In this document: one piece after another, positions 34,636 to 44,069 of the stretch
How the letters are laid out: every line of letters begins with the position of its first letter
Position numbering within the stretch: the stretch's first letter is position 1
Assembly (NCBI GenBank): GCA_015655115.1
Contig: JAATFQ010000255.1
Location: forward strand, 1-55,086
DNA from: Sphingobacteriales bacterium
Lineage (GTDB): Bacteria > Bacteroidota > Bacteroidia > Sphingobacteriales > Sphingobacteriaceae
Reading direction: 5' to 3'
DNA length: 55,086 bases
Notes under the pieces: generated by a model
Seen by the model: the letters and a program-made list of their open reading frames with translations, nothing else
The model's database searches: none
Told to the model about the DNA's origin: nothing
Translations under genes and position numbers: made by a program

Positions 34636-35379
34636 ATGAAAAAATTCGAAAACAAGATAGCCGTCATTACCGGCGGAAATAGCGGCATGGGATACGGAAC
34701 AGCTAATGTTCTTAATGAAATGGGCGCTACTGTTATTATTACCGGAAGAAGACAAGATGCGATTGACAAAGCCGCTAAAGAATTGGGAGTCACTGCTATT
34801 TTATCAGACCAGGCAAAACTTGAAGATATCGATAACCTTGTAACTGAAGTGACTGAAAAATTTGGAAAGATTGATATCCTATATATCAATGCTGGAATAT
34901 CAGGGACATCTTCAATTGAACTGGAAACACCAGAGAACTTTTACAAAATCAATAACATCAACTATAGGGGAGTTTTCTTTACTTTAAGCAAATTCATTCC
35001 CCATCTTAATGATGGAGCATCTGTTGTTGTCCTTTCGTCTGTCCTCGCTTCTACAGTAAGTCCCGGTTTAAGTGTTTACAGCGCAAGCAAAGCAGCGGTT
35101 AATTCTTTAGTAAAAACAGCTGCACTGGAACTGGCATCAAGAAAAATCAGGGTAAATTCTATTAGTCCGGGTGCTATAGATACCGAATTATTCAGTAAAA
35201 TGGGAATGGATAGTGAGACCTTAAGTGGCATGACAGACTACCTTACCAGCTTAACTCCTATCGGCCGCATTGGAAAGCCAGAAGAAATAGGACAGCTAGT
35301 CGCCTTCCTATCCAGTGATGAGGCGTCATTTATCACTGGTTCTGATCATATCATTGATGGTGGAGCTACCCTTCTTTAA
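34636..35379 (+). CDS. Short-chain dehydrogenase (SDR)
   Basis: A 247-residue classical SDR with TGGNSGMG (12-19), INAG replacing NNAG (84-87), catalytic Ser134/135 and YSASK with Tyr148 and Lys152, then INPG-like SPGAIDTEL and the end ITGSDHIIDGG. The GRRQ segment after strand two suggests NADP(H) use (inference). It is divergent from the HxlR gene, a common quinone- or aldehyde-responsive pairing. A strong bidirectional hairpin follows at 35435. Confidence 0.93.
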   Translation: MKKFENKIAVITGGNSGMGYGTANVLNEMGATVIITGRRQDAIDKAAKELGVTAILSDQAKLEDIDNLVTEVTEKFGKIDILYINAGISGTSSIELETPENFYKINNINYRGVFFTLSKFIPHLNDGASVVVLSSVLASTVSPGLSVYSASKAAVNSLVKTAALELASRKIRVNSISPGAIDTELFSKMGMDSETLSGMTDYLTSLTPIGRIGKPEEIGQLVAFLSSDEASFITGSDHIIDGGATLL

Positions 35380-35434
35380 TGGTTTAATTTTTCACAAGAA
35401 ACAGCAATAGTATTGCCTGTTTTCACCAAAAACA

Positions 35435-35474
35435 ACAATGGTATTGCCAGCCAAAGCGCCGGCAATACCATTGT
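35435..35474. terminator. Bidirectional terminator hairpin, 14-bp perfect stem
   Basis: ACAATGGTATTGCC (35435-35448) and GGCAATACCATTGT (35461-35474) are exact reverse complements with a 12-base loop, between the convergent SDR (ending 35379) and the saccharopine-dehydrogenase-like gene (ending 35476). A related half-site, AGCAATAGTATTGCC, lies just upstream near 35403. Confidence 0.75.
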
Positions 35475-35475
35475 A

Positions 35476-36483
35476 TTAAAAATCAGTAATATTAACATCA
35501 AGTAATGAGGTCACCAACTCTGCACCATATGCAGAAGCAGGGGACTGAAATCCGATCTTGTAAGATCCGTTCAGGGCACGATTAACAACTTCAACTGCTG
35601 AGGTAACAGTGGGCATATAACCATCTGGCGTATCTGCCATCGAACGAACGACTGTTCCGTCTTCACCTGTGACTTCCACCAAAATCTTACTTCGTTCTGA
35701 TTTAAGCCCTGTTTTGTGGTGCCCTTCTTCAAATTTCATATTGCCGCCTTCGGTGCTTTCTGCCTGAAGCGCCATTTTAAAGTATTCTTCAATATCCGGG
35801 ATACCGGTCGACTTAAAACTGAGTACGACCCCACCCAATGGCATCAGAGAAAAATCCTCAGGGCCGTCACCTAAATCAAAAGCAGCAGACGGAGCTTCAT
35901 TTAATTTTTTTATTTCCCCATTTTTTCTGACTAATAATCCTGCATTAATAATATTAGAGCTGCTGGCGACAGAACCGGGTGTGAAGCCTCCTGAATATTT
36001 AAAAGCTGCTCTAAAGGCAACCGGATTTTTTACCCGCTTAGCGGTATGTAAAACCAATGGATCATAGGTAGCAAACAATCCTGCTCCAGACAACAGCATA
36101 ATGCCTGCTGCTTTGGCTGCGGCATCTTTGGATTCTGCAAGACGATAAATATCAACTTCCGCAGTAATATCGAAATAATGCACTTTAAATTGAATAGCAG
36201 CCTCCATTGCCTGCTCAGCAGTTTCACTAAAGGGACCAGCTATATTCAGTAAAGCAGTTTTACCTTTCAGACTTGCTTTCCAACCTTCTATATCACCAAC
36301 AGGAAATACATGGTAAGGTACATTCAATTCAGCAGCCAGGACTGCTAACTTCTCTTCATTTCTACCGGCAATTTCGAAGTCAATCCCTCTACGGGCTGCT
36401 TCATGAATAATCAACATACCAGTGTATCCGGTTGCTCCGTAAATCAACAATTTCCCTTGTGGGGAGCTTTTCAAGTCTCTCAT
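35476..36483 (-). CDS. Saccharopine dehydrogenase-like NAD(P)-binding protein
   Basis: A 335-residue protein with an N-terminal Rossmann motif LLIYGATGYTGMLI, then FEIAGRNEEKLAVLA, and LLNIAGPFSETAEQ, matching saccharopine dehydrogenase-like or trans-acting enoyl reductase families. The central HYFDITAEVD block, with a conserved Asp, is typical. It probably reduces or oxidises a carbonyl or enoyl substrate using NADP(H), but the specific reaction is unknown. The AraC remnant and the SDR at 37023 lie upstream on the same strand. Confidence 0.9.
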   Translation of the reverse strand: MRDLKSSPQGKLLIYGATGYTGMLIIHEAARRGIDFEIAGRNEEKLAVLAAELNVPYHVFPVGDIEGWKASLKGKTALLNIAGPFSETAEQAMEAAIQFKVHYFDITAEVDIYRLAESKDAAAKAAGIMLLSGAGLFATYDPLVLHTAKRVKNPVAFRAAFKYSGGFTPGSVASSSNIINAGLLVRKNGEIKKLNEAPSAAFDLGDGPEDFSLMPLGGVVLSFKSTGIPDIEEYFKMALQAESTEGGNMKFEEGHHKTGLKSERSKILVEVTGEDGTVVRSMADTPDGYMPTVTSAVEVVNRALNGSYKIGFQSPASAYGAELVTSLLDVNITDF

Positions 36484-36624
36484 ACTATTTAGCTTATTCT
36501 AAAATATTCGTTTTACAATTAGAGCAAATAAAGTCTATTACAAATAAACAACAGGCATATTTCTCCATATTTGCTGCACAAACGTAAACTATATATAAAA
36601 CAAACGTTTCAGATTAATGTCATT

Positions 36625-36971
36625 TTAGATTTGCAAGAAATCGGGCTGGATAAGCAGTGAATACCCGGAATGGTCTCCTTCATAATCAGCACTGCCCATA
36701 AGCTGGCCCGGGGCAGCAAATAATAAGCCGCCTTCATCAAAATCATAATACCCCTGGCCATATTTTACTTTCCCGGTCAGGTTGGTCCTGTATGATATTT
36801 TAAAAAGTTCAGAATATTTGAACTGGGAAGCCTGCTAAAGTTTATCTGGTTACTGATATTATTTACCAAACTAATTAGTGGGTGCTGGGGCTTTGGTAGG
36901 CCTAGCGCCTGGTACACGGCAGATAACGATTCAAATTTATATGGGGTATTAGCTTCCTTTTGCATTTTCAC
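36625..36971 (-). pseudogene. AraC-family gene, truncated and frameshifted
   Basis: The start encodes MKMQKEANTPYKFESL and LGLPKPQHPLISLVNN, the AraC N-terminus seen at 12609 and 27276. Near 36795 the coding frame shifts and continues as TNLTGKVKYGQGYYDFDEGG, LLFAAPGQ and SLLIQPDF, ending at TAA (36625-36627). This covers only the first third to half of the sensor domain; the linker and both HTH motifs are absent. It lies 51 bases downstream of the SDR at 37023, the same SDR then AraC order as elsewhere. Confidence 0.8.
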
Positions 36972-37022
36972 AATTTATAATTATGACCGGCAATATCAAC
37001 ATTATCGGTCATAATTAATTCT

Positions 37023-37760
37023 TTACCAGGGAATTTCACCCGTTTCTGGATTCATTTCCTCGCTGAAAAACTTTCCTGTTGGGCCATCTTCACCCAATAA
37101 AATATATTTCACAATGCGTGCAGCCGCTTCATTAACGCTGCCAGAGCCACGGTGGTTATTGAAATCCGTAGCCGTAAAACCCGGATCAACAGCATTTACT
37201 TTAAATGGTTTATCACGCAATTCGTAAGCCAGCGCAATGGTGTACATATTCAGTGCTGCCTTTGATGGCCCGTAAATTCCACCTTTAAACTGATGATATT
37301 TAAAGTTAGGGTCGCTGCTTAAGGTGAGTGAAGCCATGCCGGAGGATACATTAACAATTCTAGGCTGTGCCGACTTTTCTAATAAGCCGATAAAAGCCTG
37401 GGTAACTCTCACCGCACCATATAGGTTGGTATTAAAGACCGTGTTCATGACCTCCAGATTCGCAGTCAACGGTGTTTGGGGCATTCCACCGCTCATCCCG
37501 GCATTGTTGACCAGCGCGTCCAATACTTCTGTTCTATTACCAATTTGAATACGTGCAGCAGCTACCGATTGTTGATCGGTGATATCAATCTGTACGGCTT
37601 CCACTTCTTCCAAGCCTTCAGCATAAAGCTTATCGACTGCTTCCTGACCTTTCTTTAAATCACGACATCCTAAATAAACATAATAACCTTTTTGTAGTAG
37701 CTGTCGTGCTGTTTCAAACCCAATACTTTTATTGGCTCCTGTAATTAATACATTTTTCAT
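37023..37760 (-). CDS. Short-chain dehydrogenase (SDR)
   Basis: A 245-residue classical SDR closely related to that at 26514. Cofactor motif TGANKSIG (7-14), NNAG (85-88), catalytic Ser139/140, and YGPSK with Tyr163 and Lys167. The end GPTGKFFSEEMNPETGEIPW is typical of this carbonyl-reductase-like group. Its companion AraC gene downstream is broken (36625), so its regulation may have changed. Substrate unknown. Confidence 0.93.
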   Translation of the reverse strand: MKNVLITGANKSIGFETARQLLQKGYYVYLGCRDLKKGQEAVDKLYAEGLEEVEAVQIDITDQQSVAAARIQIGNRTEVLDALVNNAGMSGGMPQTPLTANLEVMNTVFNTNLYGAVRVTQAFIGLLEKSAQPRIVNVSSGMASLTLSSDPNFKYHQFKGGIYGPSKAALNMYTIALAYELRDKPFKVNAVDPGFTATDFNNHRGSGSVNEAAARIVKYILLGEDGPTGKFFSEEMNPETGEIPW

Positions 37761-37977
37761 TTTGTTTGTTTCTCTTATTAAAACAAATGTCGTTGGATTA
37801 TTGCTTTCAGATGTTTGCTAACTGAGGAAATCTGTCTGCTGATAGCAGGGTTTATAATACAAAAAGGATTATTTATATGGGTATCTGCATTTTACCATTC
37901 TTAAGCACTATTCTGGCAATGAAAACGCTTATACTGTTTGATAAGCCAGACCAGATGCTCATAATCTTATATTTTGA

Positions 37978-40674
37978 TCATTTTTTGTGGGTAAGCATAT
38001 CAAGGATACCTTCATTCTCGATAATCATCATACCCTGGCGATCGGTTGTAATCCCTTGTTCTATCTTATAAGTATATTTTGGCGTATTGCCATCCATAAT
38101 GGTTGGAAGATAGGCGAACTGCAAATTATCTGTACCGTGTTGCAGCGCCTCGCCCACCTCTATGATGTGCGTGGAAACAATATAAAAGCAGTTTCTATAT
38201 TCCGAAAATGCCGCTGTAACGGCTAGTGTACCGTCATAAGCATCTTTTACATTGGTGCCTTTAAACAATTCATCAAATAAGACCACAAGGTTTTTTCCTG
38301 CGCCAACTTCTTCTGCCACTTTTTTAACTCTTAATACTTCAGCATAAAAGTGACTATAACCCATATTTAAATCGTCAGGAACATTAATAGATGAGTACAA
38401 ACCATCCCTGACCGAAAACTGCATACTCCTCGCAGCAACAGGAAAACCCATATGGGCCAGGTAAACCGCAATGCCAAAAGCTTTCATAAAGGTGGATTTA
38501 CCAGCCATGTTCGCCCCTGTTAAAAAAATCATGTTTTTATCATCGCCAAAAGACACTGGATTAGCTACGCCTTTAATCAAAGCTGGATGCCACAATGCTT
38601 CGGCAAGCATCAGGTTTTTCTCCACTGGCACAGCTTCGGCATAAGTAAAACCTCTTTTTTTTCCAGTTGTACTCACTGAAATGTACACATCCAGTTGATA
38701 AATAAGCTCCAGCAAAACTTCTATCTCATCCCTAAGGGTATGCTTTAACAGGTAGTCATAGCGGGCGACTTTCATCAGCGGTATGTCCTGCATATTCTTT
38801 TCTGCTTTAATCCATTGCATACGCGGGTCGGCAAACAGACTATGTAATTGCTGCAGTTGCTGGGTATAAGGGCTAGTAACCGTATCCTGTTCTTCCAGTT
38901 TACCGATAAAATCAACGCAAAGGTTCAACACTTCAATTGTAGCAAGAAGGCCGCTATAAATCCCTTCAAACTGGTCGTCCATCAAAAAGGATGCTTGCAT
39001 TTTTTTCACAAGAATACCTATGGTTGCCGACGGCCGAATGCGGGCTGTCCCCATGCCGAGGTAATTTTCTGCCTGAGAAAATCGTTCCTTTTTAAAAGGA
39101 AAAACCAAATTCAGTTCTCCAAAGTACTTAAAAAGGCTGCTGCGGATATTGATCTGTTCCTCATCTAATAAAGGCTGGTGAAACATTTCCTGCAGCAATC
39201 GTTCTCCGCCTGCTGTCACTACCTGATTAAAAAGGCTGAATATCGAATTCGCATTGTACTTTCCCAACAAGTTTAAATCCTTTACCGTTTGTTTATCTGC
39301 AATAAATCTTTCCCGTTTTTGGTTCTTCTTAGCGGCCTGTGCTTCAGCAGTTATCCCCTTGTCCAGCAATTCAAGTATCCCTTCATTATTAATGATGATC
39401 ATCCCGTGCCGGTCTTCGGTTATGCCCTGCTTCAGTTTATAGGTATATACAGGATTTGTACCATCCATAAGCGTAGGCAGGTATACAAAATTGATATTGT
39501 CACAACGCTCTTTAAGCACATCGCCAGCCTCAATAATGTGCGTAGAAATTACGAAAACACTGTTTACTTTACGGGCAAATGCTTCCGTAAACGCAATTGT
39601 AGCTTCCCCGGCATCCTTGACGTTGGTGCCCCGGAACAATTCGTCAAATACGACAAACAGGTTTTTAGACCGTAATTCATTAGCCACCTTTTTCGCCCGC
39701 AATACTTCTGCGTAAAAATGACTGGCGCCCATGCCGAGATCATCCGGCAGGTTTATGGTGGTATAAATACCATCCAGCACAGAAAACTCCATTTTTGCAG
39801 CGGCAACCGGAAAGCCCATATGCGCCAGGTATACGGCTATGCTCAGCGCTTTCATAAAGGTCGATTTTCCCGCCATATTTGCACCCGTTAAAAAGATTAC
39901 ATTGCTTTTCGGGTTGATCTCGATAGAATTTGCAACGGCATTTTTAACCTGCGCATGGTACAAGCCTGTTAAATTCACCATATGCTGGTCCTGAGGCAGT
40001 GCTTTAGGAAATGCAAAATGACGTTCCGAAGCAACCCTGGCAGCAGTAAAATAGACATCTAACGCATAGATATACCGCAGCAGTTTCTGGATCACCCCCT
40101 GATGCCCAAAACGGAAAAGCACATCATATGCCGCCATTTCTGTGGCAGATAGTTTGCCTGTTTCTAAGGGCTTAAATATAATAGCAAATGCAGGATCTTC
40201 CAGCAAACGCAGGATAGCATTCTTGTCCGAAAGATAAGGATGTCCCTCTGGCACCTCAAGCGCCACAACAAACACATGCAATTTTTTGAGCAATTCAATC
40301 AGCGCCGTGATGCCGTTATGGATGGATAAAGTTTCTGCGTCCAGCGCTACCAGATTGCTTAGCTTCCTGACCAAAGATTGCTCCTGGCCCGACAGCTTAG
40401 TACGCTCATCCCTGCTGTTCAAATAGGGCTCTATAGCATCAAAATCCGAGCTTTCAAAAGGAAACATCACCTCTACTGAAGCAAAATACCGAATAATGCC
40501 GCTGCGCTGATTAATCGCTTTCTCCTCCGATAAAGGGTAACGGAACATTTCTTCTAAAATTGCTGCCCTACAACGGGTACGGCAACAATTAAATATTTGG
40601 TACACGGAATCACTCCCGTGTTTACCAAATATATTCAGGTCATCCAGCGTTTGCTGGTCTGTTGTAAATAACAT
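37978..40674 (-). CDS. Tandem MutS-like double ATPase
   Basis: An 898-residue protein made of two homologous halves of about 440-450 residues. Each half has the MutS lever/core-like helical region and an ABC-type ATPase: Walker A TGANMAGKST at 263-272 and again at 719-728, Walker B (FVVFDELFRGTNV and VVLFDELFKGTNV), and STHIIE with the switch histidine. The mismatch-binding and connector domains of true MutS are missing. MutS works as a dimer, so this is a covalent pseudo-dimer. It starts 4 bases after the ABC permease/GldG gene and is the last gene of the sus operon. Role unknown. Confidence 0.9.
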   Translation of the reverse strand: MLFTTDQQTLDDLNIFGKHGSDSVYQIFNCCRTRCRAAILEEMFRYPLSEEKAINQRSGIIRYFASVEVMFPFESSDFDAIEPYLNSRDERTKLSGQEQSLVRKLSNLVALDAETLSIHNGITALIELLKKLHVFVVALEVPEGHPYLSDKNAILRLLEDPAFAIIFKPLETGKLSATEMAAYDVLFRFGHQGVIQKLLRYIYALDVYFTAARVASERHFAFPKALPQDQHMVNLTGLYHAQVKNAVANSIEINPKSNVIFLTGANMAGKSTFMKALSIAVYLAHMGFPVAAAKMEFSVLDGIYTTINLPDDLGMGASHFYAEVLRAKKVANELRSKNLFVVFDELFRGTNVKDAGEATIAFTEAFARKVNSVFVISTHIIEAGDVLKERCDNINFVYLPTLMDGTNPVYTYKLKQGITEDRHGMIIINNEGILELLDKGITAEAQAAKKNQKRERFIADKQTVKDLNLLGKYNANSIFSLFNQVVTAGGERLLQEMFHQPLLDEEQINIRSSLFKYFGELNLVFPFKKERFSQAENYLGMGTARIRPSATIGILVKKMQASFLMDDQFEGIYSGLLATIEVLNLCVDFIGKLEEQDTVTSPYTQQLQQLHSLFADPRMQWIKAEKNMQDIPLMKVARYDYLLKHTLRDEIEVLLELIYQLDVYISVSTTGKKRGFTYAEAVPVEKNLMLAEALWHPALIKGVANPVSFGDDKNMIFLTGANMAGKSTFMKAFGIAVYLAHMGFPVAARSMQFSVRDGLYSSINVPDDLNMGYSHFYAEVLRVKKVAEEVGAGKNLVVLFDELFKGTNVKDAYDGTLAVTAAFSEYRNCFYIVSTHIIEVGEALQHGTDNLQFAYLPTIMDGNTPKYTYKIEQGITTDRQGMMIIENEGILDMLTHKK

Positions 40675-40678
40675 ATCC

Positions 40679-43069
40679 TTATTTTCTTTTGCGCCTGATC
40701 AATAATATACTTCCGCATAATACCAGGATTGCGGGTAGAACCCATACATAAATAATTTTCAGCACCGCTATCTGTTTAATGCTGACATTCAATTTTTTAT
40801 CTTGTGCTTCAGGTCTGGAGGTATCTATTGGATACTCGCCACCACCCAGCCAGCAGAAAATGCCGGTACTGAAGTAGAAATTCGCGGTACTCGTATTACT
40901 CAACTCTGCATTGCCTATCAAATCCGCATCGCCAGAAACGATAATCCGTTGTTCTTTGTTATTTATATTTCTGACAAGGCTGACGGCAGTAGTAATTGGC
41001 CCTTTTACGTCTCCATCTGCAGGAGAAAAAGTAATTATACCCAGCTTTCTCGGATCACGGCCGTTGACAGGGCGCGCAATTATATCCTTTTTAGGCACAT
41101 CCGTAGTATCTACACGCGCGCTAACCATCATTTCCGGATCAAATGGCTTCATCCTGTTCCAGCTAATCTTTGGCAGTGTCTTGAGTAAAGGCCGAATAGT
41201 AAAAGCACTGCTATCAGACCAGGTAAGTCCTGCTGCACCGGGCGTTGACACTCGCGTGTTATTTTTCACAGCTCCGCCCAACGGCTTATAAAATGTACCT
41301 GCGAATGGCGTGATCTCCTGCATTACAGCGCTAGGCGAATCATTTTTAGTCTCCTGTACCAGCAAACCGGATGTCATCTGTACACCCAATGCACTCAGTA
41401 AAGGGTTTATTATTGTCTGCCTGCCGGGCTCTCCTGCGATCAGCAGGTTTCCGCCTTTGCTGATATACTGCGCCAGTTTTGATTTGGCGTTCGCAGACAG
41501 ATCCAACTTGGGATCGGCCAGTACCAGCACGGCAATGTCTGCCGGAATTTCTTGTGAATCCAGCGAAACCGACTGCACATCAAACCCCTGGTTCACCAGC
41601 GAATAACGGAAGGTAGGCAGGTTAGTCAGCATCGTGTAATCGCGCGACGACATCTTATAGATATCACGTTCAAGATCTCCGGTTACAAAAGCTACTTTAG
41701 GCAGCTTTGCTTTTTGTAATCGTTTCAATACTACGGCGACCTCAGTTTCACTTGGCCATACCTGCATATCGTCGAATACGCGGAGCCAGGCCTTTTCACC
41801 TTTCCATTTCAGCTGCATCACGTATCGGTTGGATTCCGGCCTGAGATCTATCACCTTGTGTATTTCCTGAGGTGTGAGATAACTGCTCAGTTCCATATCA
41901 TACATCTTAGCGAACTGATCTGCAATCTGTTTCAGGTTTTTCCCGGGATAGGTCTTGAAAAGATAAGGGTTGCTGAGCGCACTATCATAATAGCAGACCG
42001 TTTTTATGTTGATGTTTTCTTTGAAGCGCATGTAAGCTTCCCAGCGTCCGAGATTTTCATTATAGGTATCCGGGCCAGCAACGTAATACTTACCGTCTAC
42101 CAGGTTCGCATATCCCGTTACTTCCAGCGGCTCACCCTTCATATCTTTCATAATACGCTGTAAGCGAGGGGTAAGCGTATTTGTTTTATTGAATGTAGCA
42201 TCATAATAACCAATAAAAGCAGGAATGGAAGATATATATCCTATTAGTAGTGCAGATGCTAATACCGCTACATAACGCATCGCTTTTATTCCCCAGGCTT
42301 TGGACTCCATACCATCTTTCAGCTTGTAAATACTGAAGCCGAGGAATATATACACGATAACTATGAAGTACACAATATCTTTCGTTGTGACCATCCCCAT
42401 CAGCATCTTCTGCGCGCGGCCATTGATGGATAAGAAGTAGGTAAGCTCACGTACAAATGCAATGCGTTGCCAGAGCTCGCCAATATAGCTGAGAATCCCT
42501 ATCATAATGAACGTGCAGATCGCCGAGATCACCTGGTAAGTGCTGAGCGTGGACATAAACAGGCCAATAGCCGCATAGGCGCATAGCAGCAGGTAGAAGC
42601 CCAATATAGATGTCATTAGCATACCTGTTTCGACATGCTGGATATGGAACAGTCCGGAAATAATGAAAATACTCACAATCGCTACCAGGATCAGACAGTA
42701 GACCATCATAGCCAGGTATTTACCGAGCACTATTTCGCGCACCTTAATGGGTGAAGAATATAACAGCTTGATGGTACCACTACCAGTTTCCCGGCTGATG
42801 AGGCTCATAGTAAGCAGGGGGATGTAGAGATAAAGGTTCTGCATTACATAGCCAAAAAGCCCTGACCTACCCAAAAATATACGGGCGGTGATGTTGTTCA
42901 GGTATAAAGCGCCAATACCTCCAAGCTCCTGTACCTTGGCAGTGTTGTTTAATAATCCCACGTACGACATTCCGCACTGGATCAGGAACACGATCATCAG
43001 GAACCAGGCAATGGGCGAGTAGAAAAGAATGCGTAGCTCTGTTTTAGCCACTCTGAAAATTGTATTCAT
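40679..43069 (-). CDS. ABC-2 permease fused to a GldG-like auxiliary domain
   Basis: A 796-residue protein. The first ~260 residues are an ABC-2 permease with about six membrane segments (MNTIFRVAKTELRILFYSPIA opens it, as in GldF). After a seventh segment (about 275) comes a large non-cytoplasmic GldG-type domain with NLVDGKYYVAGPDTY, PKVAFVTGDLERDIY and AVLVLADPKLDLS, followed by a C-terminal membrane anchor (ILKIIYVWVLPAILVLCGSILL). GldFG fusions of this kind pair with GldA-like ATPases. Not proof of gliding; such transporters also occur in non-gliding species. Confidence 0.9.
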   Translation of the reverse strand: MNTIFRVAKTELRILFYSPIAWFLMIVFLIQCGMSYVGLLNNTAKVQELGGIGALYLNNITARIFLGRSGLFGYVMQNLYLYIPLLTMSLISRETGSGTIKLLYSSPIKVREIVLGKYLAMMVYCLILVAIVSIFIISGLFHIQHVETGMLMTSILGFYLLLCAYAAIGLFMSTLSTYQVISAICTFIMIGILSYIGELWQRIAFVRELTYFLSINGRAQKMLMGMVTTKDIVYFIVIVYIFLGFSIYKLKDGMESKAWGIKAMRYVAVLASALLIGYISSIPAFIGYYDATFNKTNTLTPRLQRIMKDMKGEPLEVTGYANLVDGKYYVAGPDTYNENLGRWEAYMRFKENINIKTVCYYDSALSNPYLFKTYPGKNLKQIADQFAKMYDMELSSYLTPQEIHKVIDLRPESNRYVMQLKWKGEKAWLRVFDDMQVWPSETEVAVVLKRLQKAKLPKVAFVTGDLERDIYKMSSRDYTMLTNLPTFRYSLVNQGFDVQSVSLDSQEIPADIAVLVLADPKLDLSANAKSKLAQYISKGGNLLIAGEPGRQTIINPLLSALGVQMTSGLLVQETKNDSPSAVMQEITPFAGTFYKPLGGAVKNNTRVSTPGAAGLTWSDSSAFTIRPLLKTLPKISWNRMKPFDPEMMVSARVDTTDVPKKDIIARPVNGRDPRKLGIITFSPADGDVKGPITTAVSLVRNINNKEQRIIVSGDADLIGNAELSNTSTANFYFSTGIFCWLGGGEYPIDTSRPEAQDKKLNVSIKQIAVLKIIYVWVLPAILVLCGSILLIRRKRK

Positions 43070-43118
43070 TTGTTTTTTTGATTATTCAGCTTCTGATAGA
43101 ATGCTGTTTATTAGAAGA

Positions 43119-44048
43119 TCAGTTGCTTTGTTTAGAAGATAGTTGTTTAAATATTTCATCCAGTGCAGTTTTATCAAGACTGATCTCCCGTAAGCGCCAA
43201 CCGTTCTGAATGCTGGCAGCTATCACATGTTCCGTAACATCCTGGTCGCCATTAAAGTAAATCCGTAGCTGTCGCTCTGTGAGAAAATCTACATTGGTAA
43301 CACCCTCTATTTTTTGTAAGTCCAGCTCGGAAGGTGGATTTTCCATATGCACCAGCATGCTGTGCGGCTCTACGTAATTGTTGAAAGCGTCCATTGAATC
43401 TGCGAATACGATCCTGCCGGATTCGATCATCTTGATCTCTTTGCAAAGTATCTGTACTTCGGATAAAATGTGAGAAGAAAAGATCACCGCTCTTTCCTGC
43501 GCAATGTCCTTAATCAATGCCCTTACTTCAATGATCTGGTTGGGATCCAGGCCATTGGTAGGTTCATCCAGCACCACAAGCCTTGGTTTGTGCACAATAG
43601 CCTGTGCAATACCTACCCGCTGACGGTAACCTCCGGAGAGGTTACTGATCAGGCGGGAACTGTAGTGATCTATCCCACAGCGTTCTTTAGCTTCTTTAAT
43701 GGCTGGTTTCATTTCGTCTCTGCCCATTAGCCTTAACCCGGCACAATAGTGAAGGTATTCATCTACGGTGAGGTCCATATATAATGGCGGGTTTTGCGGA
43801 AGAAAGCCGATCTGCTTTTTTGCTTCTTCCGGATGTTCACGCATGTTAATGCAGTTAATATATACCTGGCCTTCTGTCTGGTTCAGTGCTCCGCACAGGA
43901 TGTTCATAGTAGTAGACTTGCCTGCCCCATTGGAGCCTAGCAATCCCACAATACCGGTAGAGCTAATTTCCATGTTGATATCGCGGATAGCCCAGTTACT
44001 GGAATATTTGTGCGACAAGCCTTCAATTGTAACGATTGGTTTATCCAT
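43119..44048 (-). CDS. ABC transporter ATP-binding protein (GldA-like)
   Basis: A 309-residue ABC ATPase with Walker A GSNGAGKST, Q-loop IGFLPQNPPLY, signature LSGGYRQRVG, Walker B plus D-loop LVVLDEPTNGLDP and switch histidine in FSSHILSEVQ. The C-terminal 80 residues match the GldA extension. It lies between the PKD-like lipoprotein gene and its permease partner, 49 bases before the latter, and should energise that permease at the inner membrane. Confidence 0.93.
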   Translation of the reverse strand: MDKPIVTIEGLSHKYSSNWAIRDINMEISSTGIVGLLGSNGAGKSTTMNILCGALNQTEGQVYINCINMREHPEEAKKQIGFLPQNPPLYMDLTVDEYLHYCAGLRLMGRDEMKPAIKEAKERCGIDHYSSRLISNLSGGYRQRVGIAQAIVHKPRLVVLDEPTNGLDPNQIIEVRALIKDIAQERAVIFSSHILSEVQILCKEIKMIESGRIVFADSMDAFNNYVEPHSMLVHMENPPSELDLQKIEGVTNVDFLTERQLRIYFNGDQDVTEHVIAASIQNGWRLREISLDKTALDEIFKQLSSKQSN

Positions 44049-44069
44049 TGTATGTCTTTATTTAAATTT

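Noticed and set aside
37870..37960. Minus-strand frame encoding about 30 residues downstream of the MutS-like gene
   Set aside because: No recognisable family and too short to support.
40679..43069. Possible gliding motility locus because of GldA/GldFG similarity
   Set aside because: No other gld or spr genes are present and such ABC systems are found in non-gliding species; the similarity only supports the transporter type.
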